Made by a program: the position numbers and the translations under genes. DNA of 64,000 bases. It comes from Mermis nigrescens. Taxonomy: Eukaryota; Nematoda; Enoplea; Mermithida; Mermithidae. The notes under the pieces were generated by a model. The model saw only the letters and a program-made list of their open reading frames with translations, searched no databases and was not told where the DNA came from. The DNA lies in the NCBI GenBank assembly GCA_036768485.1, contig JAVLUZ010000142.1:11399456-11463455 (forward strand), given 5' to 3'. Below, one piece after another: positions 23,278 to 39,099 of this stretch (position 1 is its first letter; every line of letters starts with the position of its first letter).

Positions 23278-24889
23278 TTTTTAGTAACATTTTTGGCAAT
23301 TTCACCCAACCAGACCCCAGAATTTCCTTACTGCCTATGAATAATTGATATAATTATTGTCCACAAATACGAACGAACACCTTAGTGTGCCATAAAAGTC
23401 GAGTATATCGATTAATCTGTCTATACTCAGTCCTCAAAACTTAAAATCTTAATTGTCGAAATGGAAATTTTAAAATCCCGTTTCAAGGCCATTATAGTAG
23501 TGGTATTCATTGAAAATGGGCGGTAACAATTAATACAAAAAAAGAACACTTACTTTAACTTAATTAAGGGCTTTCAGGATAAAGCTTTTTGTTCACTAGC
23601 ATTTGCTCTTTCTCCTCGCCTTTATCAAGTCTTTAAAGTATTCTCCACTTGTGAAGAATGCTAAAAGCTAAAAGCACGCAAAGTTTGAAAATACGTAGCA
23701 ATATAATATTATTTTTAGTTATAGAATTATAAGCTAGAAAACAAAAATATTTAATTATTTTAAAAACAATGCTTGCTTATCCAAAGTCTTTTACGCATAA
23801 TATACTGCAAAAAATCATAAATAATGGGCAATGGAAAATGCCGCTACCGTAACAGGGATAAACTAAAAAAACAATCTGAATTGTGTTACTCATATTTTGT
23901 TCTTAGGTTCGCGGAAAATTTATTAAATATCCATGTTAAGCATACGAATATGCTACATATACGTACCCGTCTGCTCATTACAAAATCAATTTAATTTATT
24001 CAAGCGCTTATAAATTTCAAAATGATGTCAGGTTTCCTAATAATCCAATAAATGCATTGCGCCACAAACAGCAAGAATTTCATCTGACGGCAAGAATTTC
24101 ATCTGACATTTGTATAAAATTGCTTTTGCCAAGAAACTTCACATTTCTGCAACAGCTGCGTTTTACGTCACGAAAAAGCCTTAGCGTGACCTGCGATAGC
24201 TGAAAAAACAGCGCAAAAACATGTTCATTTTTGCAAGCAATTTCATTTTAAGCAAACGATTTCGTCGGACAAGGGTCTTAAATAATAAAATGGGCAGCGT
24301 CACTTGACTCCATGATAAAAAGGAGGTACAAATATGTATGCCTGATATGAAAGATTGGAAAAGCGGCTTAAATTTTTCAAAAATCTCTTGTATTATTTAG
24401 CACGCATGTATTATCGCAAATTCGCATGCATATTTTACAATTTTTTTCACTGAGCCGATTTATTATTCTTTTTGAAGCGATTACAATTGAACATTGACAA
24501 TCAAAGCAATAAAAATTAACTTTTTACTACAGCCGTTTCTTAGGTAGCATGTCGAATAAAGTAAAAAATATGTTCATGATAAAGCAGTAATTCAGAGAAA
24601 CTGATATTCAATATTCACATGCATTAGTGAATAATCTTTTTATAAAGTTAAATTCCAGTAGTTAAGTATTAATGTTCAGACATGCACATAGGGGGATTGG
24701 TGTGTATAGGAAGAGAAAAGAGAAGCTTTTTTAGGCGAGCGATAATAATTAGAATTTAAAAATTTTGAGAGACAATGGAAAAGGAGAAATGAGAAGATTA
24801 CCGCAAACAAAAATATGCACAAATTGCTGACGAAATTTTAATGTTTTCGACTAAAAGCGAAATTGCCGAAAAACACGATCTCTTCGAAA
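23278..24889. other. Intergenic, no gene seen
   Basis: AT-rich spacer with no open frame or repeat family I can support. A short direct repeat (AAGAATTTCATCTGAC, twice) lies near 24074-24105. Confidence 0.35.
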
Positions 24890-25170
24890 AGATACGTAGG
24901 GGAGGGGGTGGGGGTCTAGACCGTCCAGAATAAAAAAATGGAAAGTTTTCTTCGAATATGAGGTAAAATGAAGGCGAAAAACAAATTGAAATTGAAAATT
25001 TTATGCAAAAGTGCGCTAAATTGACCAGAAACTGTGTAATAACGTAGTTTTAACGCTATAAGCGCTTATATCAGTTTTTGAGGTCATTTTGGCCCAAAAA
25101 AGCTCAATTCTTGAACCCCCATCCAGACCGGATGACCCCCAAATCGGCCATACTGTGCATCTATGGCAGA
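24890..25170 (+). repeat. Dispersed repeat family D copy
   Basis: Contains GGGTCTAGACCGTCCAGAAT, AATGAAGGCGAAAAACAAA, GCTCAATTCTTGAACCCCC and ends AATCGGCCATACTGTGCATC. Confidence 0.8.
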
Positions 25171-26967
25171 CACTCCGTCAACGCAATAATTACTATTTAA
25201 AGCGTTAATTGATCGGAAACAATATGTACACTTTTTCCATTAGTTGATAAACACATTCTCGAAATATGTATGTCGAACAAAATGAAGAGCAACAGAATAC
25301 GTAGAATTAATAAAGTGATTTTGCGAAACCGATGAAGTTATTGCGCCGAACTCAATTGCCAAAACGCCAGTTTGATTATGCAAAGCTTATAAAGATGAAA
25401 ATGATAAGCTTTTTATGCATTAAGTGACGTGATTAGCAGTGATGCGTTTACGTTAAGCGCCAAAAGTAAACAATATCAACTTAAAAGTCGACCTGGTCCG
25501 AGCAAGTAGATTTCACATTTGACTAACCTATCATAAAGTACATCATTTCCTACATTCTATACAGTGAAAACTGATAATCATATTTATAAGTCAGCAAACA
25601 AATGATAGGAGCCAGTTTACGAGTCATTTTGACATTTGGAGAGACGAATTATGTAAAATTGTATTTTTGTTAGCATTACGCAAGCTGAAGCTTCAATATT
25701 ACCGACGCGTCCAGCATTTAGCTGCACATAAAAAACATCATATTAAATGGATATCAAATTTATTTCGTGATTAAATCAGAAGCGTGTAAAAAACTGATTT
25801 ATTCGCAAATAACTATTTCCGAATTGACTTATGAGAAAAAAGAATGTAGGTACATTATTGAATTAATTAAATAACAAATGGGTACTCTCATTTCTGCGCA
25901 CTCTAGAAAAAGTTTGGCATGCGAATTTGATACAAGAGAAATATTAATCTTATCAAATGTTCAATAGAAGAGGAGAAAAAGCTGAAGAAGAATGGCGAAT
26001 TGATGCAAAATCTAGTTGACATGATCGCCCAGCTAAATCTATCAATTATTTTGGTTTATGCTCGCAGTTCATCGAGATAGAAAAAAATCGCTTCTCAATA
26101 TTTCAAGTTCTTACTGTATGTATGAGATTTTTCATGCGCATACCTTAACTTTTTCTGTCGTCGTAATAATTTCAAGGATGAAAATCAATCAGTTCAAATT
26201 ACAATGATAGTACTTACCAGTTACCATACATGGGCAGCAAGAAAATTCCGGGGAGGCTGAAATCGCCGAAAATTGACAGAAATCGCCGAAAATTGACAAA
26301 AATCGCCAAAAATCTTATTAAAAATAAAATATTGGGGGTCTACAGTAATCTGCAGGGGTTTTTTTGACGTTCAAAAAGCCAAAAATGCTCTTAAGAAAAA
26401 ATTTTTGGGACTGATTGAACCCCATTCCCGATTCCCGTGCTGTAAGTGATATATGACCTACGTACATCTACATACATACATATAAGCCAACTGTGATTTC
26501 CAGTTAAATGGAAATTGTTAGCAATAAATTACTACTCTTAAGTTGATTAAATTAAATTAAACGACCACTTAACGTCGTCACTAACTTTATCTTTTCGGAT
26601 GTTAATGTGTATTTAGGTAACTACCAAAATACCTCTACATAAACACGCACCGACGTGCAATATTCAAGCGTAATTTTTGATAGACTGTAGTAAGATTTTT
26701 TACTGACTGCACTGCACACGTTCCGGCTTATTATAACGTTAACGAAGTCTTGAGCAAATACGTTGAAAATCAAGTTTCTAACAGTTATTTCGAACCAAGT
26801 ATGTACCTGATCGACATAGATTGCTTTCCTGAATAACTACAGCATGAAACGAAACCTTAAGGACGAACGTTAAAAAAGTTCAGTAATAATAATCCACCAA
26901 TCACGTATCAAATCACTTAGCTCGAACAATCAATAATAGTCAATACAATTTGAGGCTTAAAAAAGTT
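25171..26967. other. Intergenic, 3' of the LIM gene
   Basis: AT-rich. At 26262-26320 there are three short tandem units of AAATCGCCGAAAATTGACA type, and 26330-26445 resembles a reverse-oriented fragment of family A (ends GATTCCCGTGCTGTAAG). No gene seen. Confidence 0.4.
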
Positions 26968-30729
<3,762 letters not shown>

Positions 30730-31660
30730 CTGCAGGAATAACCCATTGCACGGTTCTGCAACTGTTTAAACCACACAAAAATATACCTCTGCAAACAAGT
30801 GCAAAATTATATATGGTTTACACTTCACGTTTTTGAATTTTGGTCCTGTGTGTAAGCCCTAAAACAGTTTAACTGTAACCCCGCAAGAATCAGGTTACAA
30901 AAGTGGTTTAAAATGTTGATGCAGTAATGCGGCTTAGCAATGGCATACATCTCCATATGACACATTATGCTATAGAATATCATATTTACCGTATTAGTTT
31001 AAAACACTTTTGTACTCAGATTAAATGTTTTCAAAAACCTCAAAGCTGAATGAAACAGACTATAGAGAAAATTAGCAAAGTGTATATAGTACCTAGTTTT
31101 TGCTACTCCACCAAATTTATTTAGGCTTGAGAGAAAGTCGATTCCTCGGGAACCTTAACGTTCGAATTCAACCGATGTGAATTAAGCTGAGGTCCTGCGT
31201 ATTTCGATTTTGGTGCATCATACAGAATACGGCAAAAAATGAAGAATATGCTAACTTGGTGCTTATGATTATTGTACATATATGTAAAGTGCGGTGCGAC
31301 TAGTGTAATTCACATGCCTAACGAGCAGGTAATGGCCTTTGCTAATAATACGCTAAGCATAATATTACTGTTTTTTTATTATCGATGAATGCACGCACGC
31401 ACGCACGGCGCCCTTGCTGTTGCCATTTGTAAAGTTGGGGGTTTTCTCCCCACTTTGGGGTTTTTTTGAGACCGCTGGAGGCATTTTCTAGTGATTGAGG
31501 ATGTTTATCTCTTTTAGAGCTAAGGGGGTCTGGGGTCGCGCTCAAGTGCCCCCCAGCGGGGTCCGGGGCAGAGCCCTGGAAAATTTTGTAAAACGAGCAC
31601 GGAATTTTTTGAGAGCATAGTGACCTTAGTTTTTTTTTGTCAAAAATGCTATTTGGGTAT
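30730..31660. other. Presumed upstream intron of the LIM gene, no exon found
   Basis: No exon recognised. An open frame on the minus strand (31342-31722) runs into the repeat at 31665 and has low-complexity composition, so it is not annotated. Confidence 0.35.
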
Positions 31661-31664
31661 GGGT

Positions 31665-32286
31665 AAAATCCGGAACCAGGACCAGTATCAGGACCAGGAC
31701 AAAATGGGTAAAATCCGGACAATCAATCAGGACCAGGACCAGGACCGGACTCAGGACAAATGGGTAAAATCCGGACAAACAATTAGGACAATGAAAAGAT
31801 CAGGACAATGTAGGTATTAGATATGTAGGGTTGGACTCACACCTGGGCGTGAGGGGGGGGTTTGGGGGTATATGCACCTCCTCAGAAACCGAAATACCCC
31901 CACCCCAGAATTCAATTTTTGGGAATTTTTTCCGTTTTTTTCGCAGTTTTTTTATGCCAATGGATAGTGCTCTATGAGAAACGTCGAAAAATAGTGTTTT
32001 TTCGCAATACCACCATTTTTAAGGCCATTTTTTACCTTCAAAAAATTTTGCACCCCCAGAATTTTCTTGCTGCTCACGTATGGTCGGACTGGCCAGGACC
32101 AGCCCAATTTGTCTGATCCTGGCCGCTCGACCCTGCATATCTAATACATTGTCCTGATCTTCTCATTGTACTGATTGCTTGTCCGGATTTTACCCATTTG
32201 TCCTGAGTCCGGTCCTGGTCCTGGTACTGATTGATTGTCCGGATTTTACCCATTTTGTCCGGTCCTGGTCCTGGTTCCGGATTTAA
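31665..32286. mobile_element. Inverted-repeat element with GGACCAGGACC minisatellite arms
   Basis: The left arm at about 31665-31840 consists of GGTAAAATCCGGAC units alternating with GGACCAGGACCAGGAC units. Its reverse complement forms the right arm at about 32110-32286. The interior of about 270 bp holds a G-rich tract, a C-rich tract and A/T-rich text. Plus-strand open frames across it are repeat-derived. Confidence 0.88.
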
Positions 32287-32568
32287 CCTTTTCTCTGCTA
32301 TTGTCTTGGATTTTTGACATTACTGAATCCACAAAAAGGTGGTTTTATCAATCAGAATGCGGTTTTTTTTGCATGTTTTGAGAAAAAAATTTCTTTTTCA
32401 GTTTTCAATTTGTGGCGACAGCAATTGCTTGCGGATTCAGATGGCTAAAGTTTTTAATAGGAAAATATTCGTAATTACTGATTTTTCAATTTCTTACAAA
32501 ACAGCCGTTTTTCGGGTTTCTAATCATTGCGAGCATCACTAGAAACCCTAAACTGGCCGACTGGAAAC

Positions 32569-32644
32569 CAAGTTTTGATATGCAAATTAGCCTGATTTGC
32601 ATAGTATGCAAATTAGGCTGATTTGCATATTGCAAACTTGGTTC
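32569..32644. repeat. Hairpin-forming inverted repeat
   Basis: AACCAAGTTTTGATATGCAA and onwards is mirrored by TTGCATATTGCAAACTTGGTT about 40 bases later, with internal repeats of ATGCAAATTAG. It would form a long AT-rich stem. Origin unknown. Confidence 0.8.
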
Positions 32645-32718
32645 AGGGCATGTCTTGGATTCATAGTGCTGCTCCTGATGATTAGAAGCCTAAAAAGCGC
32701 TGTTTGAGGCTTCAGATT

Positions 32719-32880
32719 GGTGTCAGGGGATGATCTAAGCTTAAGCCAAAGATGGGGCAAAAATTGCTTAGCTCGCTTAGCTCGCTCCGCAATTTTTGCC
32801 CCACCTGACTCAGGCTTACATCATCCCCTGGCACCAATGTGAAGGCACATAACTAAGCCTAAGCCTAAGCCCGTCTTAAG
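32719..32880. repeat. Hairpin repeat (family E) with a TTAGGC-type end
   Basis: GGTGTCAGGGGATGAT at 32719 pairs with ATCATCCCCTGGCACC at 32821. An inner pair is GGGGCAAAAATTGC with GCAATTTTTGCCCC. The element is followed by CACATAACTAAGCCTAAGCC. Related copies or parts occur at 35690-35780, 36080-36210 and 37760-37815. Confidence 0.75.
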
Positions 32881-32899
32881 CTGAACTGAATGATCAGAA

Positions 32900-33930
32900 A
32901 ATATGTTTTCAACACAACTTACTATACTAAAACTCCAATTCGTCGTGGCTGTCACTGTCCTCCAATTCCTCGCGGCTGTCCCTGTCCTCGTCAAATTGTG
33001 GTGCACTGGGCTTACACGGATTGTACAGCTGCCCAGCCATCCGCCAGAAACTCGACCGTACGATCAAGTTGCATTTCCTTGCATCACTTTTGGAACATGT
33101 ACCGAGCTAGATTACCGGGTACGTGTGCTTTGATTCTCCCTGACGATGCAAAACTAGACTTGGCTGCTCGCCAGGAGGACTCAATGGCGTTAGTATGTGT
33201 CTGTGTGTCAGGATCTTTAAAATTCAGAGAATGGTTTACTTTCATGTGAATGTAGCCATGGTCTCCCAAGCAGTCATATATATATGCCTTCCAAAAGTCA
33301 GAAAGAATTGTCGTACCCGGGTTAATCCACTCTCGGATTATGGGTAGCAGTGTGTCAGACCCCCGGCCCTCGATGGCTACGATAAACACGCGACCGGAGC
33401 CACGTTCATAGCCGCCAAAGACCCATTGGCCCTCCACAGAATGCCCCCTATGATATTTTCGCTTACCGAATTTGGATTCGTCGATCTCGACGACCTTCCC
33501 AGGGCCACCGAGTTTTTCTGGGTTCGTGAAGAATGCATCAAATACGACCTCCCGGCAGTAAGATGACCAGTTGACCAGACTTTCTTGGGCCATCTCGAGC
33601 TGTTCGCCAGTAAATCGCAAAAGTTGTACCTCCGACCCAGAAATTGACGAATCCAAGAACTTTCCAAATCGGTAACTTCGAATTCTCAAAAAACGCGTGC
33701 TTGCGCAAGCCCACTCGCACTCCGCAAGGCCGCGCCTTCTGTTTCCTGACCGACACACGCGCCCGGCACGTCCATATCCATCCATCCACCCATGATTCAT
33801 CCTTGATTAGAACCATCTTCCCGCCACATGTTGGACAGTCGTATTCTGCCTGCGCGTGGAACCAGTCCCAACTCCGCCAGCTTCTCGGGCAACCCATCAC
33901 GATCTTCGCAAAATTTCACAATTTTTAATA
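32900..33930 (-). pseudogene. Merlin (IS1016-like) DDE transposase, frameshifted
   Basis: The best frame (33800-33084) contains VVEIDESKFGKRKYHRG, WVFGGYERGSGRVFIVAI, ILSDFWKAY and NAIESSWR. These place a DDE triad at residues 107, 168 and 207 of that frame, the pattern of IS1016/ISXO2-type transposases, which in animals are called Merlin. The N-terminal zinc-ribbon part (CPTCGGKM, DGWIWTCR, SKLPIWKVL) lies in another frame at about 33840-33650, and the preceding GLVPR segment in yet another. At least two frameshifts are therefore needed. After ARYMFQK the stop at 33084 is followed in a different frame by an acidic tail-like stretch. The copy is probably inactive, though its catalytic block is uninterrupted. 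Flanking terminal repeats were not identified. Confidence 0.88.
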
Positions 33931-34489
33931 AATTCATTTAAATTGTTCCCTGAATAACAAACATTTATGTAGGTAATTATTTATGCAGTGTATCACTTCA
34001 TATCTATAATTCATTTCCAGCACAAACAATATGTAAATCGCGATTTTACAAACTATTATTCATCATACTATTGACACATTAATCATGCCACCCATTTCCA
34101 ACATATTCACCCGTCAGAGCACTGTGATCTAATTGACTACGCGCGCGTGGGCTCTGCATCCCCTTTTTATAGGTCATTTTTCCAGTCATGCTAGAAAATT
34201 TAGCGCGAATCAATTTGGATTCGCTGTTGACAGATTTCGCAGAGGTCTAAAAAAGGTAAGTTTTGCGCTTTTTCCTACCAATCGCACATCAGTCTCTTGA
34301 ATGTTGTCCAATCTCATCGTCGCCTGTGGTGAATATAGAAAGTAGTTCGATCTCTGTGATACAGTAATATTTGTGATTAGATAATTTTCATAAAGGAAGG
34401 TACTTGATCAAATGCGTTAAGGCTTTACTAAGATCAGTAACAAGACCAAACTTGTGTTCAACAAATTTTTACTAATACCATTATTCTAT
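33931..34489. other. Spacer, no gene seen
   Basis: No recognisable gene or repeat family. It may include the non-coding end of the Merlin copy. Confidence 0.35.
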
Positions 34490-35070
34490 CGTTTCTATAA
34501 GTCCTTTAAACTAATGCGGTAAACGTGATATTCTACAGTATAATGAGTTACAAGGAGTCAAACACATCCGCCTAATGGTGTTATCAATTACCTACTTCAT
34601 GTTTATATGTAAATGTCCTTTAAACCTATGCTATTTACTTTATATTCTACAGTATAATGAGTTACAAGCAGTAAAACACATCCACATGTCTGTTTTTTAT
34701 TCCATCTAGTCTGTTTCATTGTACTTTGAACGTCACACATTTACCCGCACACACCTAATGGGAGTATAAATTACATGGTGTTATCAATTACCTACTTCAT
34801 GATTTTATGTAAATGTCCTTTAAACTTATTCTATTTACTTTATATTCTACAGTATAATGAAACACATCCGCAGGTCTGTTTTTTATTCCATATAGTCTGT
34901 TTCATTGTACTTTGAACGTCCCACATTCACCCGCACCCACCTCATGGGGGTAAAAATTACCTACTTCCTGGTCCTTTACACTAATGTAGTAAACATGATA
35001 TGTTACAGTATAATGAGTTACAAGGAGTCAAACACATCCGCATGTCTCTTTATTATTCCAAATAAACTTA
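34490..35070. repeat. Four-copy imperfect tandem repeat
   Basis: Units marked by GTCCTTTAAACTAATGC-type text followed by CTACAGTATAATGAGTTACA occur near 34500, 34615, 34815 and 34975. The two middle units also share TCTGTTTCATTGTACTTTGA and ACCCGCACACACC-type text. Unit lengths vary from about 115 to 200 bp because of internal deletions. Confidence 0.85.
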
Positions 35071-35269
35071 TCACATGACTAATTGTTTCAGGATCGCTTC
35101 ACTCTTTCTCTAATTCTGCTTCGCCTTTCCTCTGTCATATTTCCATCAGCTTTGCAGCTTGAACGTTCCGGTTTTCTTTTCGCGGCTGCCACTTGGCTGG
35201 TCTTCGTTTGTTCTAACACCTCTATGCTTCTCCTATCGCGGTTCGCTGGTTCCAAAACTCATTTTTCTC

Positions 35270-36050
35270 GAATGATACCCAAAAAGCGTTTAGGGGCTGA
35301 CCCCTTCAAACTTGCAAAAAAAGTGATTATTTCAATGTTCTAAGGGCTCTATCTCCACAAATATTCGTCAGCCGCCTAAACGCTTTGTTTTTCTGGACTC
35401 AGCGTCCTTAAATCTATGAGAAAAAATTATTTTTAGGAGAATCGGTGCTAACAAAAAATTTTTTGAAAAAAATATGCAAAAAAATAATGCAAAAGCCCCC
35501 ATTTTTAACATATCTACATTGAAGGTCTGCGGTTAAAAAGCGTAAAAAAACTGTATCTGGGAAAATTGAGAAAAAAGCATATTAGATAAAATTTGGTGAT
35601 TAGATCCATGCGAGCTAAATTTTTGGCAAATAGATACTTGCCCGCAACTCACCAGCTTGCTTATACGAACATCTTAGGCTTAGGCTTAGAAAGTGTATTC
35701 ACATTGGTGCCAGCTGATGGTGCCCCAATTGTGCCTTAGGCTTAGACCATCAGCTGGCACCAATTTGATATGCACGGCAAGTCTAAAATAATAACCGTGA
35801 TGAATCTATTACACCCTGCTTCGGCTTTTTCTGATAGATTCGAGGAAGCTGAGTTTAGAAAAAAGCGTCTAGGCGGCTGACGAATATTTGTGGAGATAGA
35901 GCCCTAAGAACATTGAAATAATCACGTTTTTAGCAAGTTTGAAGGGCTCTATCTCCACAAATATTCGTCAGCCCCCTAAACGCTTTTTTTCTGGACTCAG
36001 CGTCCTAGAATCTATCAGAAAAAAGTATTTTTAGGAGAATCGGAGACAAA
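35270..36050. repeat. Triplicated segment, two direct and one inverted copy
   Basis: GGGCTCTATCTCCACAAATA with CGTCAGCC and CTAAACGCTTT occurs at 35343-35450 and 35942-36045 in direct orientation, and at about 35865-35935 inverted. Between them lies an 18-bp perfect stem (35704-35721 with 35746-35763, TTGGTGCCAGCTGATGGT) whose loop contains TTAGGCTTAG. The open frame at 35083-35343 is not convincing. Confidence 0.85.
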
Positions 36051-36089
36051 ACCATCTTACAAAAAAATTCCATTCAGATTGACGCCAGA

Positions 36090-38060
36090 CATAGGCTACG
36101 CCTAAGGCATAAATGGTGCACAAATCGGATCCGCTCGCTTCACTCGCTCCGCAATTTTCGCTCCATTCATCTCAGGCTTAGCCCATGCGCTAGCATCAGG
36201 GATGGAACGAAACCGGATTTGAAAATGTTGAATTTTGGTTTTTTTCTGGGTTTTTTATGGGTTTTTTGGGGTTTATTCGGGTTTTTTTGGGTTTTTTAGT
36301 GGAAATGACCACTAGAACCACATACAGTAGCTGGGAAAACTTCCAACAGCTGCAAGACACGAAACAAACAAAGAGCAATATTTTATACAGCTAATATTGA
36401 AATCCGACAACAAAATCGATCGTTCATTTCGACTGCCACATATATGTATGTATCTTACTCTTCAATGCTCGAAAATTACCAGATTTTTATGAAAAAATGC
36501 ACTGGCTCTCAAAAAAATTTTAGGAAACAGGGATGCCATATCAGGCTCGTACACATTTTTCTATAAAATTTAATTGCATGCTTGCGAGTATGTTTAGAAA
36601 TGATGGAATATAGATTTTGATAAAATCTTCAGCTAATATTGAGAATGAGGTGACCTCCTAGAAATTAAGTTTGAATGGATGATTTAATCTAATTAAGGGT
36701 CAATCGATCGTTCATTTCGACTGCCACATATATGTATGTATCTTACTCTTCAATGCTCGAAAATTACCAGATTTTTATGAAAAAATGCACTGAGTCTCAA
36801 AAAATATTAGGAAACAGGGATGCCATATCAGGCTCATAACCATTTTTCTATAAAATTTAATTGCACGCTTGCAAGTATGTTTAGAAATGATGGAATATAG
36901 ATTTTGATAAAATCTTCAGCTAATATTGAGAATGAGGTGACCTCCTAGAAATTAAGTTTGAATGGATGATTTAATCTAATTAAGGGTCAAGAAATTCAAA
37001 TCTGAAAGAATTAGGTGTCGGTCGGCATTATTGACCGAGTTACAGGCTATTGAACTTCATGTGTTTAAGGATAACAAATTAATTAAGACAAACTGGGCTA
37101 CTCCTAATTTTAGCCGTTTTAACTTCTATTATACTTAGGCTTAGGCTTAGTATATCTGAAAAGGTGTTTTAAGCTGCTAAGGTTGAGGTCGCTCCCGCTC
37201 AGGTCGATGTATAGATGCTTAGGTCGATGTATAGATGATTAGATGTTGAAATGTCTAATTTTTCAAAAAAACGTGATTTTATGCCTTTTCAAGCAATAAT
37301 CTATAATGTAGATGTTGAAAACACGATCTGTCAACCATGAGAGTGTAAAAATCTTTGAAAAAATTTTTTTCATTCACATGGTTTTCCGACAGTTTTTTCG
37401 ACTTCTAAATTAAAGATTATTGTTTGAAAAGGCATAAAAGCACGTTTTTTTAAATTCGATAAGGTCACCTTTTTCTCAAAAAACTCCAAATCTTCATACA
37501 CTGCTTTATAATTGACACAAGAACGTATATGTGACTGTAATTTTACCCAGCTACTCTATAGTATCCACTTACTCTTCATCGCAATCTTGCTCAAATTCTG
37601 CTGACACGGAATCACAAAGCTGCAGTGCATTAGTCTATTTGAAAAGTTATTAACATGTGTATAAAAAACCAAAAAACCCAAAAACCCAATGATTTTTTTG
37701 CACCCAAAAAACCCACAAAAAAAACCCAAAAAATCCAGATTTAAAAAATTCAGCCTTGCAACCCTGGCTGGCATCAATGTGAATGCACATAACTAAGCCT
37801 AAGCCTAAGACATTGGTAACCCCGCACAGTCACAGTCCCCCGACGCTTTGGAGACTAATCCGAAACATTCCCAAAGGCAGAGTTTACTTTTCGCCTATCC
37901 GTAAACAAATGAACTTCAACAGCCTGTAACTCGGTCAATAATGCCGACCGCCACCTAATTCTTTCAGATTTGAATTCCTTGACCCTTAATTAGATTAAAT
38001 CAACCAGGCAAAGTTAATTTCTAGAAGGTCACTACTTTCTCAATATTAGCTAAGAGCACT
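36090..38060. repeat. Nested inverted repeats
   Basis: Several nested palindromic pairs: T/G-rich GGGTTTTTTGGG text at 36230-36300 against CCCAAAAAACCC text at 37650-37740; the CTAATTAAGGGTCAAGAAAT region at 36975-37075 against 37905-38010; and an inner pair at about 37262-37310 against 37405-37450 (TGCCTTTTCAAGCAATAATC). No coding sequence is supported inside. Confidence 0.8.
36417..36992. repeat. 288-bp tandem duplication
   Basis: CGATCGTTCATTTCGACTGC begins at 36417 and again at 36705. The two copies run to about 36992 with only a handful of differences (for example CACTGGCTCTC against CACTGAGTCTC), so the duplication looks recent. Confidence 0.95.
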
Positions 38061-39090
38061 TTAATTTTGAGTCGTAACGTTAAAATTTTTACAAAATCAG
38101 CCGAATTACGGCTTTGAATTCATACTAAAAATGGTCAAAGTTCATCAGCCAATCCTTAATCATCGCCAAAACTTTGCTTTCATTCTTGCTTCTTGAACAA
38201 ATCTGATTTTCTGTATGAAACCTGTGAAGAAAAGAAGAAACATAGATGCAAAATACGCTTTAGATTGTATAAAGACTAAAAATGGAGTGTTTAAATCGCG
38301 CGTTTAGGAATAAATAGACTGTAATTATAATTTTAAACGGGGGGATGGAGGGGGCTTGTGCAAGCTGTCCCAGACCCGCAGCCACATAAAGGTGGGTTTC
38401 CCTTACATTCTCTCTTGTCTAAGGTCCAAGGCGATTAGTAAAATTTGCGAAATGTGCAGCACCAATTTTGAAATAATTTGAAAAAAATTATTGATTTGCA
38501 ATGAAATTGTCGTGGAACGACGTGCAAAGTCCAAAAAGACATTATTTCGCAACTGTGATCCATTTTTACACATTCTATCGATTTAAAAAAAATTTTTTCC
38601 ATCACTCCCCCAGTGAAAAATTCTGGCTGCACCGATGGATTCTTACGTATAGTTTACATGTTCATCCCTTCCTGTGACCGGAGCATAATTCCTGGCACCG
38701 AGGCCAGAGCAGGGAACATCTCTTTGTGAACAATCAATTTTCTTTATTATATTCTATTCAGTCAATCTCATTTTATGCTGTGAATGCATTTAGGTATTGC
38801 AACTTTTCTACTTGACAGCGTAGATAATGGCTATCGTTATGATTTGGCATTTGAATAGGAAAATTCGGCTCAACGTTAAAGAATATAATTTGTAATGTTC
38901 TTGGTGAGATGGTGGATATAGCCTTGCTGGAGTTTATTAAAGGTGACATTCAGTAGCATGTTGAGGAAGCAGATTTGATGTGGACGTGTAAAATGACAAA
39001 CTTGTTAGAACATCAATTATCAACGAGAATATAATTTTAGACAATAAATGCACATAGAATTATCTTCCTATACCAGTGTTTTTTTTGTAC
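38061..39090. other. Spacer, no gene seen
   Basis: AT-rich. No repeat family or coding segment I can support. Confidence 0.35.
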
Positions 39091-39099
39091 AAGGTCCGT

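Noticed and set aside
32821..33249. Plus-strand open frames opposite the Merlin transposase
   Set aside because: They are antisense shadows of the transposase text and lack any recognisable domain.
32854..37809. Interstitial telomere or chromosome end
   Set aside because: Each TTAGGC tract is under three units and sits in a recurring repeat context, so a chromosome fusion is not needed.
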